From Planctomycetota bacterium (GTDB taxonomy: Bacteria > Planctomycetota > SZUA-567 > JAFGGJ01), in NCBI GenBank assembly GCA_016930595.1, contig JAFGGJ010000030.1, forward strand, positions 1 to 64,000: a stretch of DNA of 64,000 bases, in the 5' to 3' direction. Made by a program: the position numbers and the translations under genes. Positions 8,490-17,871 of this stretch are shown one piece after another; position 1 is the first letter of the stretch; every line of letters begins with the position of its first letter. The notes beneath the pieces are model-generated. The model was not told where the DNA came from. It did no database searches and saw nothing but the letters and a program-made list of their open reading frames with translations.

Positions 8490-10793
8490 ATGAACTGGCG
8501 AACGACGGTCATACTGCTGGCCACCGTGGTCGCGCTCAGCTTGTTCGTCTGGCTGTTCGAGCAGCACAGGACGCCCGTCGCGAAGGCGAAAGAGCAGGCG
8601 AAACTCGTGGCGCCGGGTTTTGCCGACAAGCGCGAGGACGTGTCACGGATAGTGATAGAAAGGCCGTACGCGAGGGTGGAGACGACGGACACCGCCGGGA
8701 ACGGAGCAGCCGGGGGAGCGATCCAGAAAATCGAGCTGAAGAAGACGGGCGATGAGACCTGGCGCATAACCAGTCCCGTATCGTACCCCGCGGACCGCTA
8801 CCGCGCGCGGGGCCTTATTTCGGGGCTGGCATACCTGGAGAAACGCGCCGTCAACCAGAACGCCGAGGAAGTGCTGGCCATCACGTGCGCCGGGGAAAAG
8901 CTGCAGCCGGCGAAATACGGTCTGGACGAAGCGAACCGTATACGGATCGCCTATTACGGCAAGCCGTCCGGCGAAGGCGACGGGGAGGAACAACTGCTGG
9001 CCGAGGTCCACCTGGCGAGCGAGAAGCTGATGGGGGACGAGATGCTGTACGCCGCCCGGCCGGAGACGGTCGAGCAGGAAGTGTACGTGGTGAACGACGC
9101 CCTGTATTCGGACGCGATGGCGCCGCTGGATTCGCTGCGCTCCAACCGGCTGCTGGAAGGCCTGAGCACGTCCGGCATCGCGTCGCTGGAGGTGACGCGC
9201 AGGGACGGCACGCTGGCATTCATCAAGAAGGGGCTGGACTGGTTCATGACCAAGCCCATGAAGGACCTGTGCAGGGCGCAGGCCGTGGAGGACGCCGTGA
9301 ACGCGGTGGCCGGCCTGAACATACGGCTGTACGTGGAAGATTCGCCGGAAGACGTGGTGCAATACGGCCTGGACAGGCCGAGGTACCGAGTGACGGCGGC
9401 CGATGCGGACGGGACCCCGCGCGTGGTACTGGTGGGGCGGGACGTGGCGCCGGAGGATCCCGAGGCGGCGCCGGAATACGCGTACGCCATGCTTGAAGGA
9501 CAGCCGACGGTCGTCACGGTGCCGGGGAGTTTCCGCGAGAAGCTGGACAAGGCGGTGAACGAGTTCCGGCTGGACAAGCTGCTGGCGTTCCCGTCGGAAA
9601 AGGCGAGCCGCGTGGTGATAGAGAGGCCGGACCAGCCGCTGATAGACCTGCGGCAGGCGGATGGGGACTGGAAGTTCATCGAGCCGGCGCCGTACGACGC
9701 CGACGAAGACGCCGTGAACAACCTGGTGGCCGACCTGAACAACACGCACGTAAAGGAGTTCCTGCCGGCCGTGCTGCCGCCGAGCGACGAGCGCCTGGCG
9801 GCGTCCGGGGCCATAAGGGCGACCGTATCGTTCGACGCGACGACGAACCTGCCGCCGGTGAGGGCGCTGTTCGTGCCCGCGACGGCGGAAGAAATACAGG
9901 CCTGGAGGCTGCTGCCGGAAGGGAAAGCCGCCGCCGATACCCCCTACGACCCTCAGAATGCCTACCTGCTCGACAAGAGCACGTACAGGGCGCTGCTGAA
10001 ACCGCTGCTGGACTTCCGTTCCAGGGACATGGCCGACTTCGACACGGACAAGGCCGTTCGCATGGAAATAACGACTCCCGCCGGGCGGCACGTCGCGGTA
10101 AAGGACCGCGACAAGTGGAAACTGGAGGAGCCCGGCGGATCGCTGGACAGCGGCCGGCTGGAAGACATCCTGTGGCGCGCGGCGACGCTGCGTGCGGAGA
10201 AACTCGTGGGCGAGCGGACCGGGGAAGAGGAGCTGGCGAAATACGGACTCGGGGCGCAGGCCGTCCGGTTGAAGATCGACACGGGGGGGGCCGCGCTGGA
10301 ACTGCTGCTGGGCAACGGGATGCGGCTGGGGACGTTTGCCAAGCTGGCGGATTCGCCGATGGTGTTCGTCGTGGCGGCGGGAGACAACGGTCTCGAGCAA
10401 TTGTGCCGCGACGGACTGCTGAAGGGAGCCAAGCTGTTCCCCGTGCCGGAGGAGCCGAAACCGGCCCCCGCGGAGAAAACCGGCGGGGAGGAAACGGAAG
10501 GGGCGCCGGAGGTTCCCGCCGTGGAGAAGCCCGCGGAAGAGCAGCCGGCGACGCCCGCAGAAACCGTGGCGCCGGCCCCGGAGACCGAAGGAGACGCCGT
10601 GGAAGAGACGGCGCCAGCCGAAGACGCCGGCCGGGACACGCAGCCGCCGGAAGAAGCGGAGACGGAGGAAAACACACAGGAGCCCGCCGGGGACGCCGAC
10701 GAAGACACGGCGCCGGCTGAAGACGCTGCGGAAGGGCCGCCTGCGGCCGCCGAAGAGGAAGAAGCCGAACCCGTCCCGGCCACGGTCGATTAG
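8490..10793 (+). CDS. DUF4340 domain-containing membrane-anchored protein with acidic tail
   Basis: The 767-residue protein has one N-terminal transmembrane helix (TTVILLATVVALSLFVWLFEQH) and then a long repetitive DUF4340 architecture in which a beta-rich unit recurs several times (for example KIELKKTGDETWRITSPV, LIDLRQADGDWKFIEPAP and KDRDKWKLEEPG). The last 110 residues are an unusual low-complexity tail of alternating Glu, Ala and Pro. DUF4340 proteins regularly follow GldG-like genes and have no assigned activity. AGGAGG precedes the start. The acidic tail could be a flexible spacer or calcium-binding surface; that is speculation. Confidence 0.85.
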   Translation: MNWRTTVILLATVVALSLFVWLFEQHRTPVAKAKEQAKLVAPGFADKREDVSRIVIERPYARVETTDTAGNGAAGGAIQKIELKKTGDETWRITSPVSYPADRYRARGLISGLAYLEKRAVNQNAEEVLAITCAGEKLQPAKYGLDEANRIRIAYYGKPSGEGDGEEQLLAEVHLASEKLMGDEMLYAARPETVEQEVYVVNDALYSDAMAPLDSLRSNRLLEGLSTSGIASLEVTRRDGTLAFIKKGLDWFMTKPMKDLCRAQAVEDAVNAVAGLNIRLYVEDSPEDVVQYGLDRPRYRVTAADADGTPRVVLVGRDVAPEDPEAAPEYAYAMLEGQPTVVTVPGSFREKLDKAVNEFRLDKLLAFPSEKASRVVIERPDQPLIDLRQADGDWKFIEPAPYDADEDAVNNLVADLNNTHVKEFLPAVLPPSDERLAASGAIRATVSFDATTNLPPVRALFVPATAEEIQAWRLLPEGKAAADTPYDPQNAYLLDKSTYRALLKPLLDFRSRDMADFDTDKAVRMEITTPAGRHVAVKDRDKWKLEEPGGSLDSGRLEDILWRAATLRAEKLVGERTGEEELAKYGLGAQAVRLKIDTGGAALELLLGNGMRLGTFAKLADSPMVFVVAAGDNGLEQLCRDGLLKGAKLFPVPEEPKPAPAEKTGGEETEGAPEVPAVEKPAEEQPATPAETVAPAPETEGDAVEETAPAEDAGRDTQPPEEAETEENTQEPAGDADEDTAPAEDAAEGPPAAAEEEEAEPVPATVD

Positions 10794-10879
10794 GGGCGCC
10801 CGTTCCGCAGCGGCGCGGGGCCCCGGCGATACGGCGGCTATTCTGACCGGAACGGTCATGCTTTAATGTCATAACCTAT

Positions 10880-10907
10880 TTGTAAGTGTTGCATTACAAG
10901 CACTTAC
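10880..10907. promoter_or_regulatory. Overlapping inverted repeats, possible operator
   Basis: TTGTAA (10880-10885) and TTACAA (10894-10899) form a palindrome with an eight-base spacer. A second pair, GTAAGTG (10882-10888) and CACTTAC (10901-10907), overlaps it. The element lies in a local low-GC stretch between the DUF4340 gene and the candidate structured RNA. It looks like a protein-binding site, but no regulator is assigned. Confidence 0.35.
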
Positions 10908-10972
10908 GCCCCTGCGGGAGGATATTTTTTGTGCGAATTTTCTAGTTTTCCGTCTAGCCAGAGCGGGCCCGG

Positions 10973-11123
10973 GGTGTAGAATATGCCTGTGCGGCGGGAA
11001 TCCCGCCGGCGGGACAAGGGCTCAGCCCGGGAGGAATACACCATAGCGTAAAGCCAAGTCCCACCCAAACAGCCTTCCCCCTTCCTTACACATGCATCCC
11101 CCGGTTTCTTTGCCGGGGGATGC
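10973..11123 (+). ncRNA. Candidate structured RNA (three-way junction plus terminator), unassigned
   Basis: GGTGTA (10973-10978) can pair with TACACC (11037-11042), enclosing two further perfect hairpins: CGGCGGG/CCCGCCG (10992-11008) and GGGC/GCCC (11018-11028). An unpaired linker follows, then a strong 11-bp terminator-like hairpin at 11094-11123. The arrangement resembles a riboswitch aptamer or a small stand-alone RNA. I could not match it to the tmRNA, RNase P, SRP, 6S or common riboswitch signatures that I know. The whole 438-base gap between 10794 and 11231 has no credible ORF. The downstream gene is a TauE-type permease. Confidence 0.4.
11094..11123 (+). terminator. Terminator-like hairpin
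   Basis: GCATCCCCCGG and CCGGGGGATGC form a perfect 11-bp stem around an eight-base loop, followed by GCTATTTTGA with a short T tract. It lies about 110 bases before the TauE-type gene and could end a small RNA or attenuate read-through into that gene. Confidence 0.65.
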
Positions 11124-11231
11124 GCTATTTTGAGGCGGCCGGGGCCGGGCGGGCGGCGTTGACAAGATGCGCATTGGGGCCTAGGATGGGACATCACCCC
11201 CCGCCGGGGGGTTCAAGGCGACAGGAACGGC

Positions 11232-12209
11232 ATGCCTGGAAAACGGACGGTACCGTACGGAGCGATCATACTGCCGGCAGCAGCAGTAATGCTGTTCGGC
11301 TGCCTGCGGACGGTGGAGGGGGAGATCGGCGACCCGGCCGCGATGAACCCGTGGGTGTTCGCCGGGGCGCTGCTGGTCGCATGCACGATAATCGGCGCGC
11401 TGTCGACGCTGGCTGGGGTGGGCGGGGGGGTGATATTCACGCCGCTGATGCTGGGGTTCACGCCGCTGGATTCGTACATAGTGCGGACGACGGGGCTGTT
11501 CGTGGCGATGGCCGGGGCGCTGATAGCGGCCCGGCCGTACCTGCGGAAGGGGCTGGCGAATTTCCGGCTGCTGATGCTGGCCGCCGTGCCGACGGCCCTG
11601 TTCGCCGTCGCGGGCGCCCTGCTGGCGGCGTACATGAAGGAAACCGCCGGGGAAACCGGCGAAGCGGTCATACGGCTGGTCCTGGGCGTGCTGGTGCTGG
11701 GCATAGGGGTGGTCTTCATAGCGGCGGGGGGGCGCACGGAATACCCCGAAGTCGGAGAAGTAGATGCGTTCACGGCGCGGCTGGGGCTGGGGATGACGTA
11801 CCGGGAGGAATCTCTGGGCAGGCCGGTGGCGTACGAAGTGAAACGGGCGGGGACGGGGCTGGCGCTGTTCTGCGGGGTAGGGCTGGTATCGGGGATGTTC
11901 GGGCTGGGGGCGGGGTGGGCCATCGTGCCCGTGTTCAACCTTGTGATGCTGGCGCCGCTGAAAGTGGCGGCGTCCTGTTCCAGCGCGATGATAGGGATAG
12001 GCAGCACGGCGGCGGTCTGGCCGTACCTGATGGGCGGCGGGATGTTTCCGCTGGTGGCGATCCCGTGCCTGCTGGGGATGGTGATCGGGGCGGCGATAGG
12101 GTCGAAGATAATGCTGAGGGCGAAGCCGAAATCCATCCGGTGGGTGATAATAGGCGTGGTCCTGGTGGCGGGCGTGCGGCTGGTGATCCGTGCGCTGGGT
12201 ATGCTGTAG
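11232..12209 (+). CDS. TauE/SafE family (DUF81) sulfite/organosulfonate permease-like protein
   Basis: The 325-residue polytopic protein has about eight hydrophobic helices in two internally similar halves. Each half contains a glycine-rich loop: STLAGVGGGVIFTPLM near residue 62 and SGMFGLGAGWAIVPVF near residue 227. This duplicated pattern defines the TauE/SafE permeases, proposed to export sulfite, sulfonates or organic acids. A hydrophilic insertion (about residues 165-210) separates the halves. It overlaps closely with a DUF1634-like gene, a pairing seen in many genomes. No sulfur-metabolism gene is adjacent, so the substrate is open. Confidence 0.85.
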   Translation: MPGKRTVPYGAIILPAAAVMLFGCLRTVEGEIGDPAAMNPWVFAGALLVACTIIGALSTLAGVGGGVIFTPLMLGFTPLDSYIVRTTGLFVAMAGALIAARPYLRKGLANFRLLMLAAVPTALFAVAGALLAAYMKETAGETGEAVIRLVLGVLVLGIGVVFIAAGGRTEYPEVGEVDAFTARLGLGMTYREESLGRPVAYEVKRAGTGLALFCGVGLVSGMFGLGAGWAIVPVFNLVMLAPLKVAASCSSAMIGIGSTAAVWPYLMGGGMFPLVAIPCLLGMVIGAAIGSKIMLRAKPKSIRWVIIGVVLVAGVRLVIRALGML

Positions 12210-12219
12210 GAGAAAAACC

Positions 12220-12669
12220 GTGGAAGAGCAGACGGGGCCCGAAGCGCCCCTGTGCGGCATGGTGTACGGCGACACGGCGTTCTGGACGTGCGCGGCGGGC
12301 GTCGCGATCGGGGCGGCGGGTCTCGTGTGGTACCTGGCGGGGGGGGGAGGCGTCATGGAAGCGGAGGCGATGCTGGAGAGCCTGTGGGGCGGCGGCGACG
12401 TGGCGGCCGTCTGGCGTGACGCCGCGGGGCGGGAGGCGCCGGCCGGACACTGGTACCTGGGGTACCTCGACAGGCCCGACGGACTGGCCATGCTGGGCGC
12501 CGTGGTCTGCTGCATGGGCGGGGTGCTGGGGACCTGGGGGGCACTGGTGAGCATGCTGGTGGCCGGCAGGGAAAAGAAACGTCCGCAGAACCGGCTTTAT
12601 GCGACATTCTGCCTGGTTGCGGCCGTCCTGCTGACGCTGTGTGCCGCGGGCGTCTTCGCCGTGCGCTGA
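12220..12669 (+). CDS. DUF1634-like small membrane protein
   Basis: The 149-residue protein has three hydrophobic helices (FWTCAAGVAIGAAGLVWYL, then LAMLGAVVCCMGGVLGTWG, then ATFCLVAAVLLTLCAAGVFA). A RLYAT-type motif precedes the last helix, as in DUF1634 proteins that accompany TauE/SafE permeases. The track begins at an ATG inside the TauE gene. I prefer the GTG at 12220 because TAGGAG lies seven bases before it, right after the TauE stop. A partner role for the permease is inferred from gene order only. Confidence 0.65.
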   Translation: MEEQTGPEAPLCGMVYGDTAFWTCAAGVAIGAAGLVWYLAGGGGVMEAEAMLESLWGGGDVAAVWRDAAGREAPAGHWYLGYLDRPDGLAMLGAVVCCMGGVLGTWGALVSMLVAGREKKRPQNRLYATFCLVAAVLLTLCAAGVFAVR

Positions 12670-12779
12670 GCGGGCGGTACGGAGCGCACGGGGGAACGGC
12701 CTGCGCAGGCCGGCTGCGGTTGACCCGTGGCACACGCCGGTGTAGACTTCTCTTTACCGGTTCGTGGAAGGGCATTACG

Positions 12780-13577
12780 ATGAATGCGCCGCGGAGCAAC
12801 CGTGTCTTCCTGCCTGCGGTTCTTTTCATGGCCGCACATGTCGGCGGTTGCTCGTGCGACTATGCGCCGCTGCACGAGGCGGTGCGGACGAACGATCTCC
12901 AGGAAATTGAACGCCTTCTGGATAAAGGCGGCGACATCGAGATACGGGGCGGCGAGGAGCGTTATACCCCACTGGTCTGGGCGGCCCACCTGTCGCGAAC
13001 AGAAGCGGCCGACCTGCTGATCAGACAGGGCGCGGACGTAACGGCTACGGACCGTTCCCGTCATTCGGGAGTCGGCTACGGAGCGGGGCCGCGGCGACGC
13101 TGGACCGCCCTGGAATACGCCGTCAGCCAAAACAACAACGCGCTGGCGGGGATTCTGCTGAAGCACGGTGCGGACGTGAACCATCGGGCCGGCGGGGGCT
13201 GGACACCGCTGTTCAACGCGGTATACAATCGCAACGTCGGAATGGTGCGGCTGCTGCTCGAGCACGGCGCCGACGCCGCGGCCCGGGACGAGAACCACAA
13301 TACGCCGCTGCACCGCCTGATCGGTATGACACTGCACGAAGTATATTATGCTTCGGCGCCCGGGCAACGACGCGACCCGCAACTCGTTCCGGGCCCCACT
13401 CCGGCGGGGGCGCGTGTTGAAATCGCGCTGCTGCTGCTCGAAGCAGGAGCGGACCCGCACGCGGAAGACCTGCGCGGCGAATCGCCGTGGGACATGATCA
13501 ACAGCATCCCGGCCCAAGAGATGGCAGACACAGCGCTTCTCAAGAGTCTATTTGAAAAGTCCGCCAAAAGAAACTAG
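12780..13577 (+). CDS. Ankyrin-repeat lipoprotein
   Basis: The 265-residue protein has a signal peptide with lipobox HVGGC (cysteine near residue 21). About five ankyrin repeats follow, recognisable by APLHEAVRTND, TPLVWAAHLSRTEAADLLIRQGADV, TALEYAVSQNN, TPLFNAVYNRNVGMVRLLLEHGAD and TPLHRLI. It should be anchored in a membrane and act as a protein-binding scaffold on the periplasmic side. The start at 12780 is chosen because GGAAGG precedes it and the signal peptide begins there; the track start 47 codons upstream is not credible. A second, cytoplasmic ankyrin gene lies at 56533. Confidence 0.85.
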   Translation: MNAPRSNRVFLPAVLFMAAHVGGCSCDYAPLHEAVRTNDLQEIERLLDKGGDIEIRGGEERYTPLVWAAHLSRTEAADLLIRQGADVTATDRSRHSGVGYGAGPRRRWTALEYAVSQNNNALAGILLKHGADVNHRAGGGWTPLFNAVYNRNVGMVRLLLEHGADAAARDENHNTPLHRLIGMTLHEVYYASAPGQRRDPQLVPGPTPAGARVEIALLLLEAGADPHAEDLRGESPWDMINSIPAQEMADTALLKSLFEKSAKRN

Positions 13578-13595
13578 GAAGCGCGGCGTCCCCTT

Positions 13596-14837
13596 TTACT
13601 CCAGGACAACGGTTACGCTATCGGCCTGCGGGGGCAGCGTGAAGCGGCCTTTCAGGCGGTCACCCGAAGGCGCCGCGGCGTCAACTGCATAGTCGCCGTA
13701 GAAGCAGTCCGCATGCGCCCTGCCGTCCGCGTCGGCCGTGATTTCGACGTCCGTGGTCCAGCGTTTGTGGAAAAGTTCATACAGGCGGTCATACAGCGGC
13801 TTGGGCGACATATCCGGCCGCAACAGTCCCGCCGGCGCGCCCTGCCAGCTCTGGAAGTCGGAGAAGTCCCACCAGGTTACGGCTTCGACCGCCGGGTGGC
13901 TGAAAAGCAGCGTGTAGAGCTGCTCGCCGTAATCGGCCTGGGCCCGTTCGCCTTCCGGGGCGGTGAGCCAGTCATCGTGCCTCTTGTGCCAGTCGTTGTC
14001 GTTTTCGGCTTTCAGGCGGCCCGAGAGGACGGTAAGCTCGGTGAAATGTAGCGGCAGTCCGAAACGGGCGTAGGTCTCACAGACGTTCCAGGCGCGTTCG
14101 AGCCGCCACAATTCCTTGTGCATGTGGCTCTGGATGCCGAGCGTCCGGACGGGGGCGGCGTCGTCGAGAAGCCGCCGGGCGAGGGATTCGAAATCCTCGC
14201 CCACGTTGAAATCGTTGTAGAGGAGGACGGCGTCGGGACTGGCGTCATGCGCCCAGGCGAGCGCTGCGGCCACGCAGTGCGCCGCGCCGTTCGCCTTTAT
14301 CCAGCGGCCGACGGCATTGTCGAAGCGGTGGCTGACGGTGGCTTCGTTGACGACATCCCAGATATCGATAAGGCCGGCGAAATCCGCCACGATGGAGCGG
14401 ACACGCGCTTCCTGGCGCTGCAGGACTTCGGCGTCGGGGAGGGATCCGGCCCACTGGGGGAAAACTTCGTGCCAGACGAGGGGGTGGCCTTTGGCGGTCA
14501 CGGAATTATCGCGGCACCATTCGGCCATCTCCACCAGCCGGTCGCGCCGGCTGCCGCCCGGTTCCGGCTCGTAGCCGCCCCAGTAGAAGGGAAGGGTGGC
14601 ATAGTTGAGGAGTGCGGCGAACCTGTCCCTGTAAGCCTGTTGGAGGCCGCGGTCGTCCACGGCGGTCAGCAGAAAGCCGTTGCAGCCGAGTTTGAAGGCG
14701 TGCCGGGCGAGCCGGACACGGGCCGTCACGCCGGGCAGGACAGCGCCGCCGGGGCCGACGAAGCGCAGCAGCGTCCCGGTCCGGCGGTTGCGTGCGATCC
14801 TGTCTTCCGCGCCGTCAAGCAGAGCGTGAGTGTCCAT
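13596..14837 (-). CDS. Glycoside hydrolase family 10 endo-1,4-beta-xylanase-like protein
   Basis: The 413-residue protein contains the GH10 hallmarks: KGHPLVWHEVFPQW, the acid/base glutamate in DIWDVVNEATVSHRFD and the nucleophile glutamate in LHFTELTVLSG. VTWWDFSDFQSWQGAPAGL follows. A small N-terminal beta module (residues 1-60) and a C-terminal beta-sandwich-like tail flank the TIM barrel. No signal peptide is visible, so it may be cytoplasmic and act on imported xylo-oligosaccharides; export by another route cannot be excluded. The ATG at 14837 has AGGGAG upstream. The 1304-residue track ORF is a fused open frame, most of which is antisense. Confidence 0.9.
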   Translation of the reverse strand: MDTHALLDGAEDRIARNRRTGTLLRFVGPGGAVLPGVTARVRLARHAFKLGCNGFLLTAVDDRGLQQAYRDRFAALLNYATLPFYWGGYEPEPGGSRRDRLVEMAEWCRDNSVTAKGHPLVWHEVFPQWAGSLPDAEVLQRQEARVRSIVADFAGLIDIWDVVNEATVSHRFDNAVGRWIKANGAAHCVAAALAWAHDASPDAVLLYNDFNVGEDFESLARRLLDDAAPVRTLGIQSHMHKELWRLERAWNVCETYARFGLPLHFTELTVLSGRLKAENDNDWHKRHDDWLTAPEGERAQADYGEQLYTLLFSHPAVEAVTWWDFSDFQSWQGAPAGLLRPDMSPKPLYDRLYELFHKRWTTDVEITADADGRAHADCFYGDYAVDAAAPSGDRLKGRFTLPPQADSVTVVLE

Positions 14838-14984
14838 GGCGGCTCCCTTCGCTTTATTGCGCATTCTGCACACGCCCGGGCCCGTGTCAAGGAACCCTGG
14901 CGGGCGCTGTGTTTGCGCTAACCGGGTCCAGCCATAAAATAAAGCAGGGCCCCGGGTGATCATCCATACGACGGGAGCGGCACA

Positions 14985-16502
14985 GTGCCTTGCAGAACCG
15001 GATTCGACAACCAGAAATACCTCGAAGAACAAACGGCGGCCATCCTGGAACGGGTCGAGCGCTTCCACAGCAAGCTGTACCTGGAGTTCGGCGGGAAGCT
15101 GCTGTTCGACTACCACGCGGCGCGGGTCCTGCCGGGGTTCGACCCAAACGTCAAGATGCGGCTGCTGCAGGGACTGAAGGAACGCGCCGACATCGTCCTG
15201 TGCATATACGCCGGAGACATCGAAAGGCGGAAGATCCGCGCGGACTTCGGCATAACGTACGACGCCGACGCCCTGAAGCTCATCGACGACATCCGCGACT
15301 GGGACCTGGAAGTGGCCGCCGTGGTGATCACGCGCTTCGAAGACCAGCCTGCGGCAAGGCTCTTCAAAAACAAGCTGGAACGGCGGGGGATGAAGGTATA
15401 CACGCACGCCGCGACGAAGGGATACCCGTCGGATATCGACCTGATAGTGAGCCCCGAAGGGTACGGGGCCAACGAATTCGTGGAAACGGAAAAGCCGCTG
15501 GTCGTGGTGACCGGCCCCGGCCCCGGCAGCGGAAAGCTGGCCACGTGCCTGTCGCAGGTCTATCACGAGCACGTGCGGGGGCGGGAGGCCGGGTACGCCA
15601 AGTTCGAGACGTTCCCGATATGGAACCTGCCGCTCAAGCACCCCGTGAACGCGGCCTACGAAGCCGCCACGGCGGACATACGCGATTACAACGAGATAGA
15701 CCCCTTCCACCTGGAAGCCTACGGCAAGACGGCGGTCAACTACAACCGTGACGTTGCGGCGTTTCCGCTGCTCAAGCGCATACTGGAAAAGATCACGGGA
15801 GGGGAGGCGTTCTACAAGTCCCCCACGGACATGGGAGTGAACCGGGCCGGGTTCGGCATCACCGACGACGCCGCCGTGCAGCGGGCGGCGCAGCAGGAGG
15901 TCATCCGCAGGTACTTCCGTTATTCGTGCGAATACCTGCTGGGGCTGGCCGACAGGGAGACCGTGCAGCGGGCCGAACTCATAATGAAGAACCTTGGGGT
16001 GTCGCCCGACGACCGATCCGTGGTGGGGCCCGCGCGGGAAGCCGCCCGGCAGGCGGAGTCGACGGGCAAGGGGAACGAAGGGATCTTCTGCGGGGCGGCG
16101 CTGGAGCTGCCCGACGGGTCGATCGTCACGGGCAAGAATTCGCCGCTGATGCACGCGGCGTCCAGCCTGGTGCTGAACGCGATCAAGATGCTGGCGGGCG
16201 TCCCGGACAACATACACCTGCTGTCGCCGAATATCACCGAATCCATAGGACACCTGAAGACGGACATCATGAACGGGAAGAACATGAGCCTGGACCTGGA
16301 CGAGACGCTCATAGCCCTTTCCATATCGGCTACGACGAACCCTACGGCGCAGGTGGCCATGGAAAAACTGAAGACCCTTGCCGGATGCGACGCGCACCTG
16401 ACACACATCCCGACCCCCGGGGACGAGGCGGGCCTGCGGCGACTGGGCATAAACCTGACGTCGGATGCGGCGTTTTCCACCAAAACGCTGTACGTGTCCT
16501 GA
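14985..16502 (+). CDS. DUF1846 domain-containing protein
   Basis: The 505-residue protein matches the DUF1846 family in length and in the conserved N-terminal [19 protein letters not shown] and the central [22 protein letters not shown] segment, which resembles a nucleotide-binding loop. [15 protein letters not shown] follows further on. No signal peptide or membrane helix is seen. The enzymatic role of the family is not established to my knowledge. It starts at GTG with GGGAG nine bases upstream. It is divergent from the xylanase and sits one base ahead of the MATE gene, so the two are probably cotranscribed. Confidence 0.85.
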   Translation: MPCRTGFDNQKYLEEQTAAILERVERFHSKLYLEFGGKLLFDYHAARVLPGFDPNVKMRLLQGLKERADIVLCIYAGDIERRKIRADFGITYDADALKLIDDIRDWDLEVAAVVITRFEDQPAARLFKNKLERRGMKVYTHAATKGYPSDIDLIVSPEGYGANEFVETEKPLVVVTGPGPGSGKLATCLSQVYHEHVRGREAGYAKFETFPIWNLPLKHPVNAAYEAATADIRDYNEIDPFHLEAYGKTAVNYNRDVAAFPLLKRILEKITGGEAFYKSPTDMGVNRAGFGITDDAAVQRAAQQEVIRRYFRYSCEYLLGLADRETVQRAELIMKNLGVSPDDRSVVGPAREAARQAESTGKGNEGIFCGAALELPDGSIVTGKNSPLMHAASSLVLNAIKMLAGVPDNIHLLSPNITESIGHLKTDIMNGKNMSLDLDETLIALSISATTNPTAQVAMEKLKTLAGCDAHLTHIPTPGDEAGLRRLGINLTSDAAFSTKTLYVS

Positions 16503-16503
16503 C

Positions 16504-17871
16504 ATGGCGGAAGGTCCGTACACACCGGGCCAGGACCTTACGACGGGGCCCCTGCCTGCGGCCATCTGGAAGCTTTCCGTGCCGATGATAGCCGGCAACC
16601 TCATACGGACGACGTTCGAACTGGTGGACATGGCGTTTGTCGGGAGGCTGGGCAAGAGCGCGCTTGCGGCAGTGGGCATGAGCGCCCTGATACTGATGCT
16701 GCTGAACACGGTATTCATGGGTATAGCGACGGCGGCGACCGCCCTTGTGGCGCGGGCCGTAGGGGCCGGGGACAGCGACCGCGCCAACCACGTTGCAGCA
16801 CAGTCCATAACGCTGACGCTGGCGTTGTCGATCTTGCTGTCGATAGCCGGGTTCTGGCTGGCGCCGTTGCTGCTGGAACTGCTGGGCGCCAAGCAGGACG
16901 TGGTGCTGCTGGGCACCGGGTACATGCACCTGCGGTTCATGGGTCTTTTTGCGATGCTGTCCCTGTTCATCGGGGCCGGTATCCTGCGCGGGGCGGGCGA
17001 CGTTATAACCCCGCTGATAGTAAGCGCCGTCGGCGCCGTACTGAACATCTTCCTGGACGCGGCGCTCATCTTCGGCCTGTGGGGCCTGCCGAGACTCGAA
17101 GTAAACGGGGCTGCGCTGGCGACGGTGTTGTCACAGGTGGCGGTGTTTGCCATCGGCATGAAGCTGCTGACGGGCGGCCACCTGCGCGTGCGCGTAGCCG
17201 CGGCGGAGATGAAACCAGACCCGGCCACGATAGGGCTGCTGGTGAGAATCGGCATCCCGAACAGCGTGGGCATGAGCCTGCGGTTCCTGATGAACCTTGT
17301 GCTGACGCGTATAGTTGCAAAATTCGGAACGGGGGCCGTGGCGGCGTTCACGATAGGCGGCCGGCTGCAGTCGCTGGGTTTCATGCCGACGTTCGCCGTG
17401 GCGCAGACCGCTGCCACACTGGTCGGCCAGAACCTGGGAGCCAAGAAGGAGGACCGCGCCCAGCGGGGAGCGCTGCTGTGCACTGCGGCGGCGGTGGCGA
17501 TAATGTTCACGGCGTCCGTGCTGGGTTTCGCGTTCGCCCCCTACGTGGTGCGGCTTTTCAACAGCGACCCGGAAGTGCTGTCCATCGGCTCGACCATGAT
17601 CCGCATAGCCGCCATCGGGTACCCGTTTGCGGCCATAAGCATCGTGTTGAACCGCTCCATTTCCGGAGCAGGAGACACTGTGCCGCCGATGATTTTCAAC
17701 CTCCTGATACTGTGGGTCCTGCAGGTACCGCTTGCGGTGTGGCTCGCGGGCATGGAGAGATTCGGCGTAACGGGCGTCTGGTGGGCGGGAGCAGCGACAT
17801 CCATAGTTTCGGCGGCGGCGGCGACCACGTATTTCTTCCTGGGCCGCTGGAAACGCCTCAAGATACACTGA
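16504..17871 (+). CDS. MATE family efflux transporter
   Basis: The 455-residue polytopic protein has twelve predicted helices and the MATE N-terminal pattern (TTGPLPAAIWKLSVPMIAGNL, then FVGRLGKSALAAVG). MATE proteins are cation-coupled multidrug or metabolite antiporters of the inner membrane. The start at 16504 follows the DUF1846 stop by one base. No independent ribosome site is seen, which implies translational coupling; the ORF track includes 13 extra codons inside the upstream gene. It ends with a basic, cytoplasmic tail (FLGRWKRLKIH). Confidence 0.9.
   Translation: MAEGPYTPGQDLTTGPLPAAIWKLSVPMIAGNLIRTTFELVDMAFVGRLGKSALAAVGMSALILMLLNTVFMGIATAATALVARAVGAGDSDRANHVAAQSITLTLALSILLSIAGFWLAPLLLELLGAKQDVVLLGTGYMHLRFMGLFAMLSLFIGAGILRGAGDVITPLIVSAVGAVLNIFLDAALIFGLWGLPRLEVNGAALATVLSQVAVFAIGMKLLTGGHLRVRVAAAEMKPDPATIGLLVRIGIPNSVGMSLRFLMNLVLTRIVAKFGTGAVAAFTIGGRLQSLGFMPTFAVAQTAATLVGQNLGAKKEDRAQRGALLCTAAAVAIMFTASVLGFAFAPYVVRLFNSDPEVLSIGSTMIRIAAIGYPFAAISIVLNRSISGAGDTVPPMIFNLLILWVLQVPLAVWLAGMERFGVTGVWWAGAATSIVSAAAATTYFFLGRWKRLKIH

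Noticed and set aside
5703-8567. 954-residue minus-strand open frame
   Set aside because: It is antisense to the permease and GldG-like genes, is dominated by Arg, His and Gln, and has no recognisable domain; long antisense frames are common at this GC content.
8643-10859. 738-residue minus-strand open frame
   Set aside because: It is a shadow of the DUF4340 gene with Arg/Gly-rich composition and no motif.
10977-10982. TAGAAT as -10 element for the candidate RNA
   Set aside because: No -35 lies 15 to 19 bases upstream, and the bases are part of the proposed closing stem.
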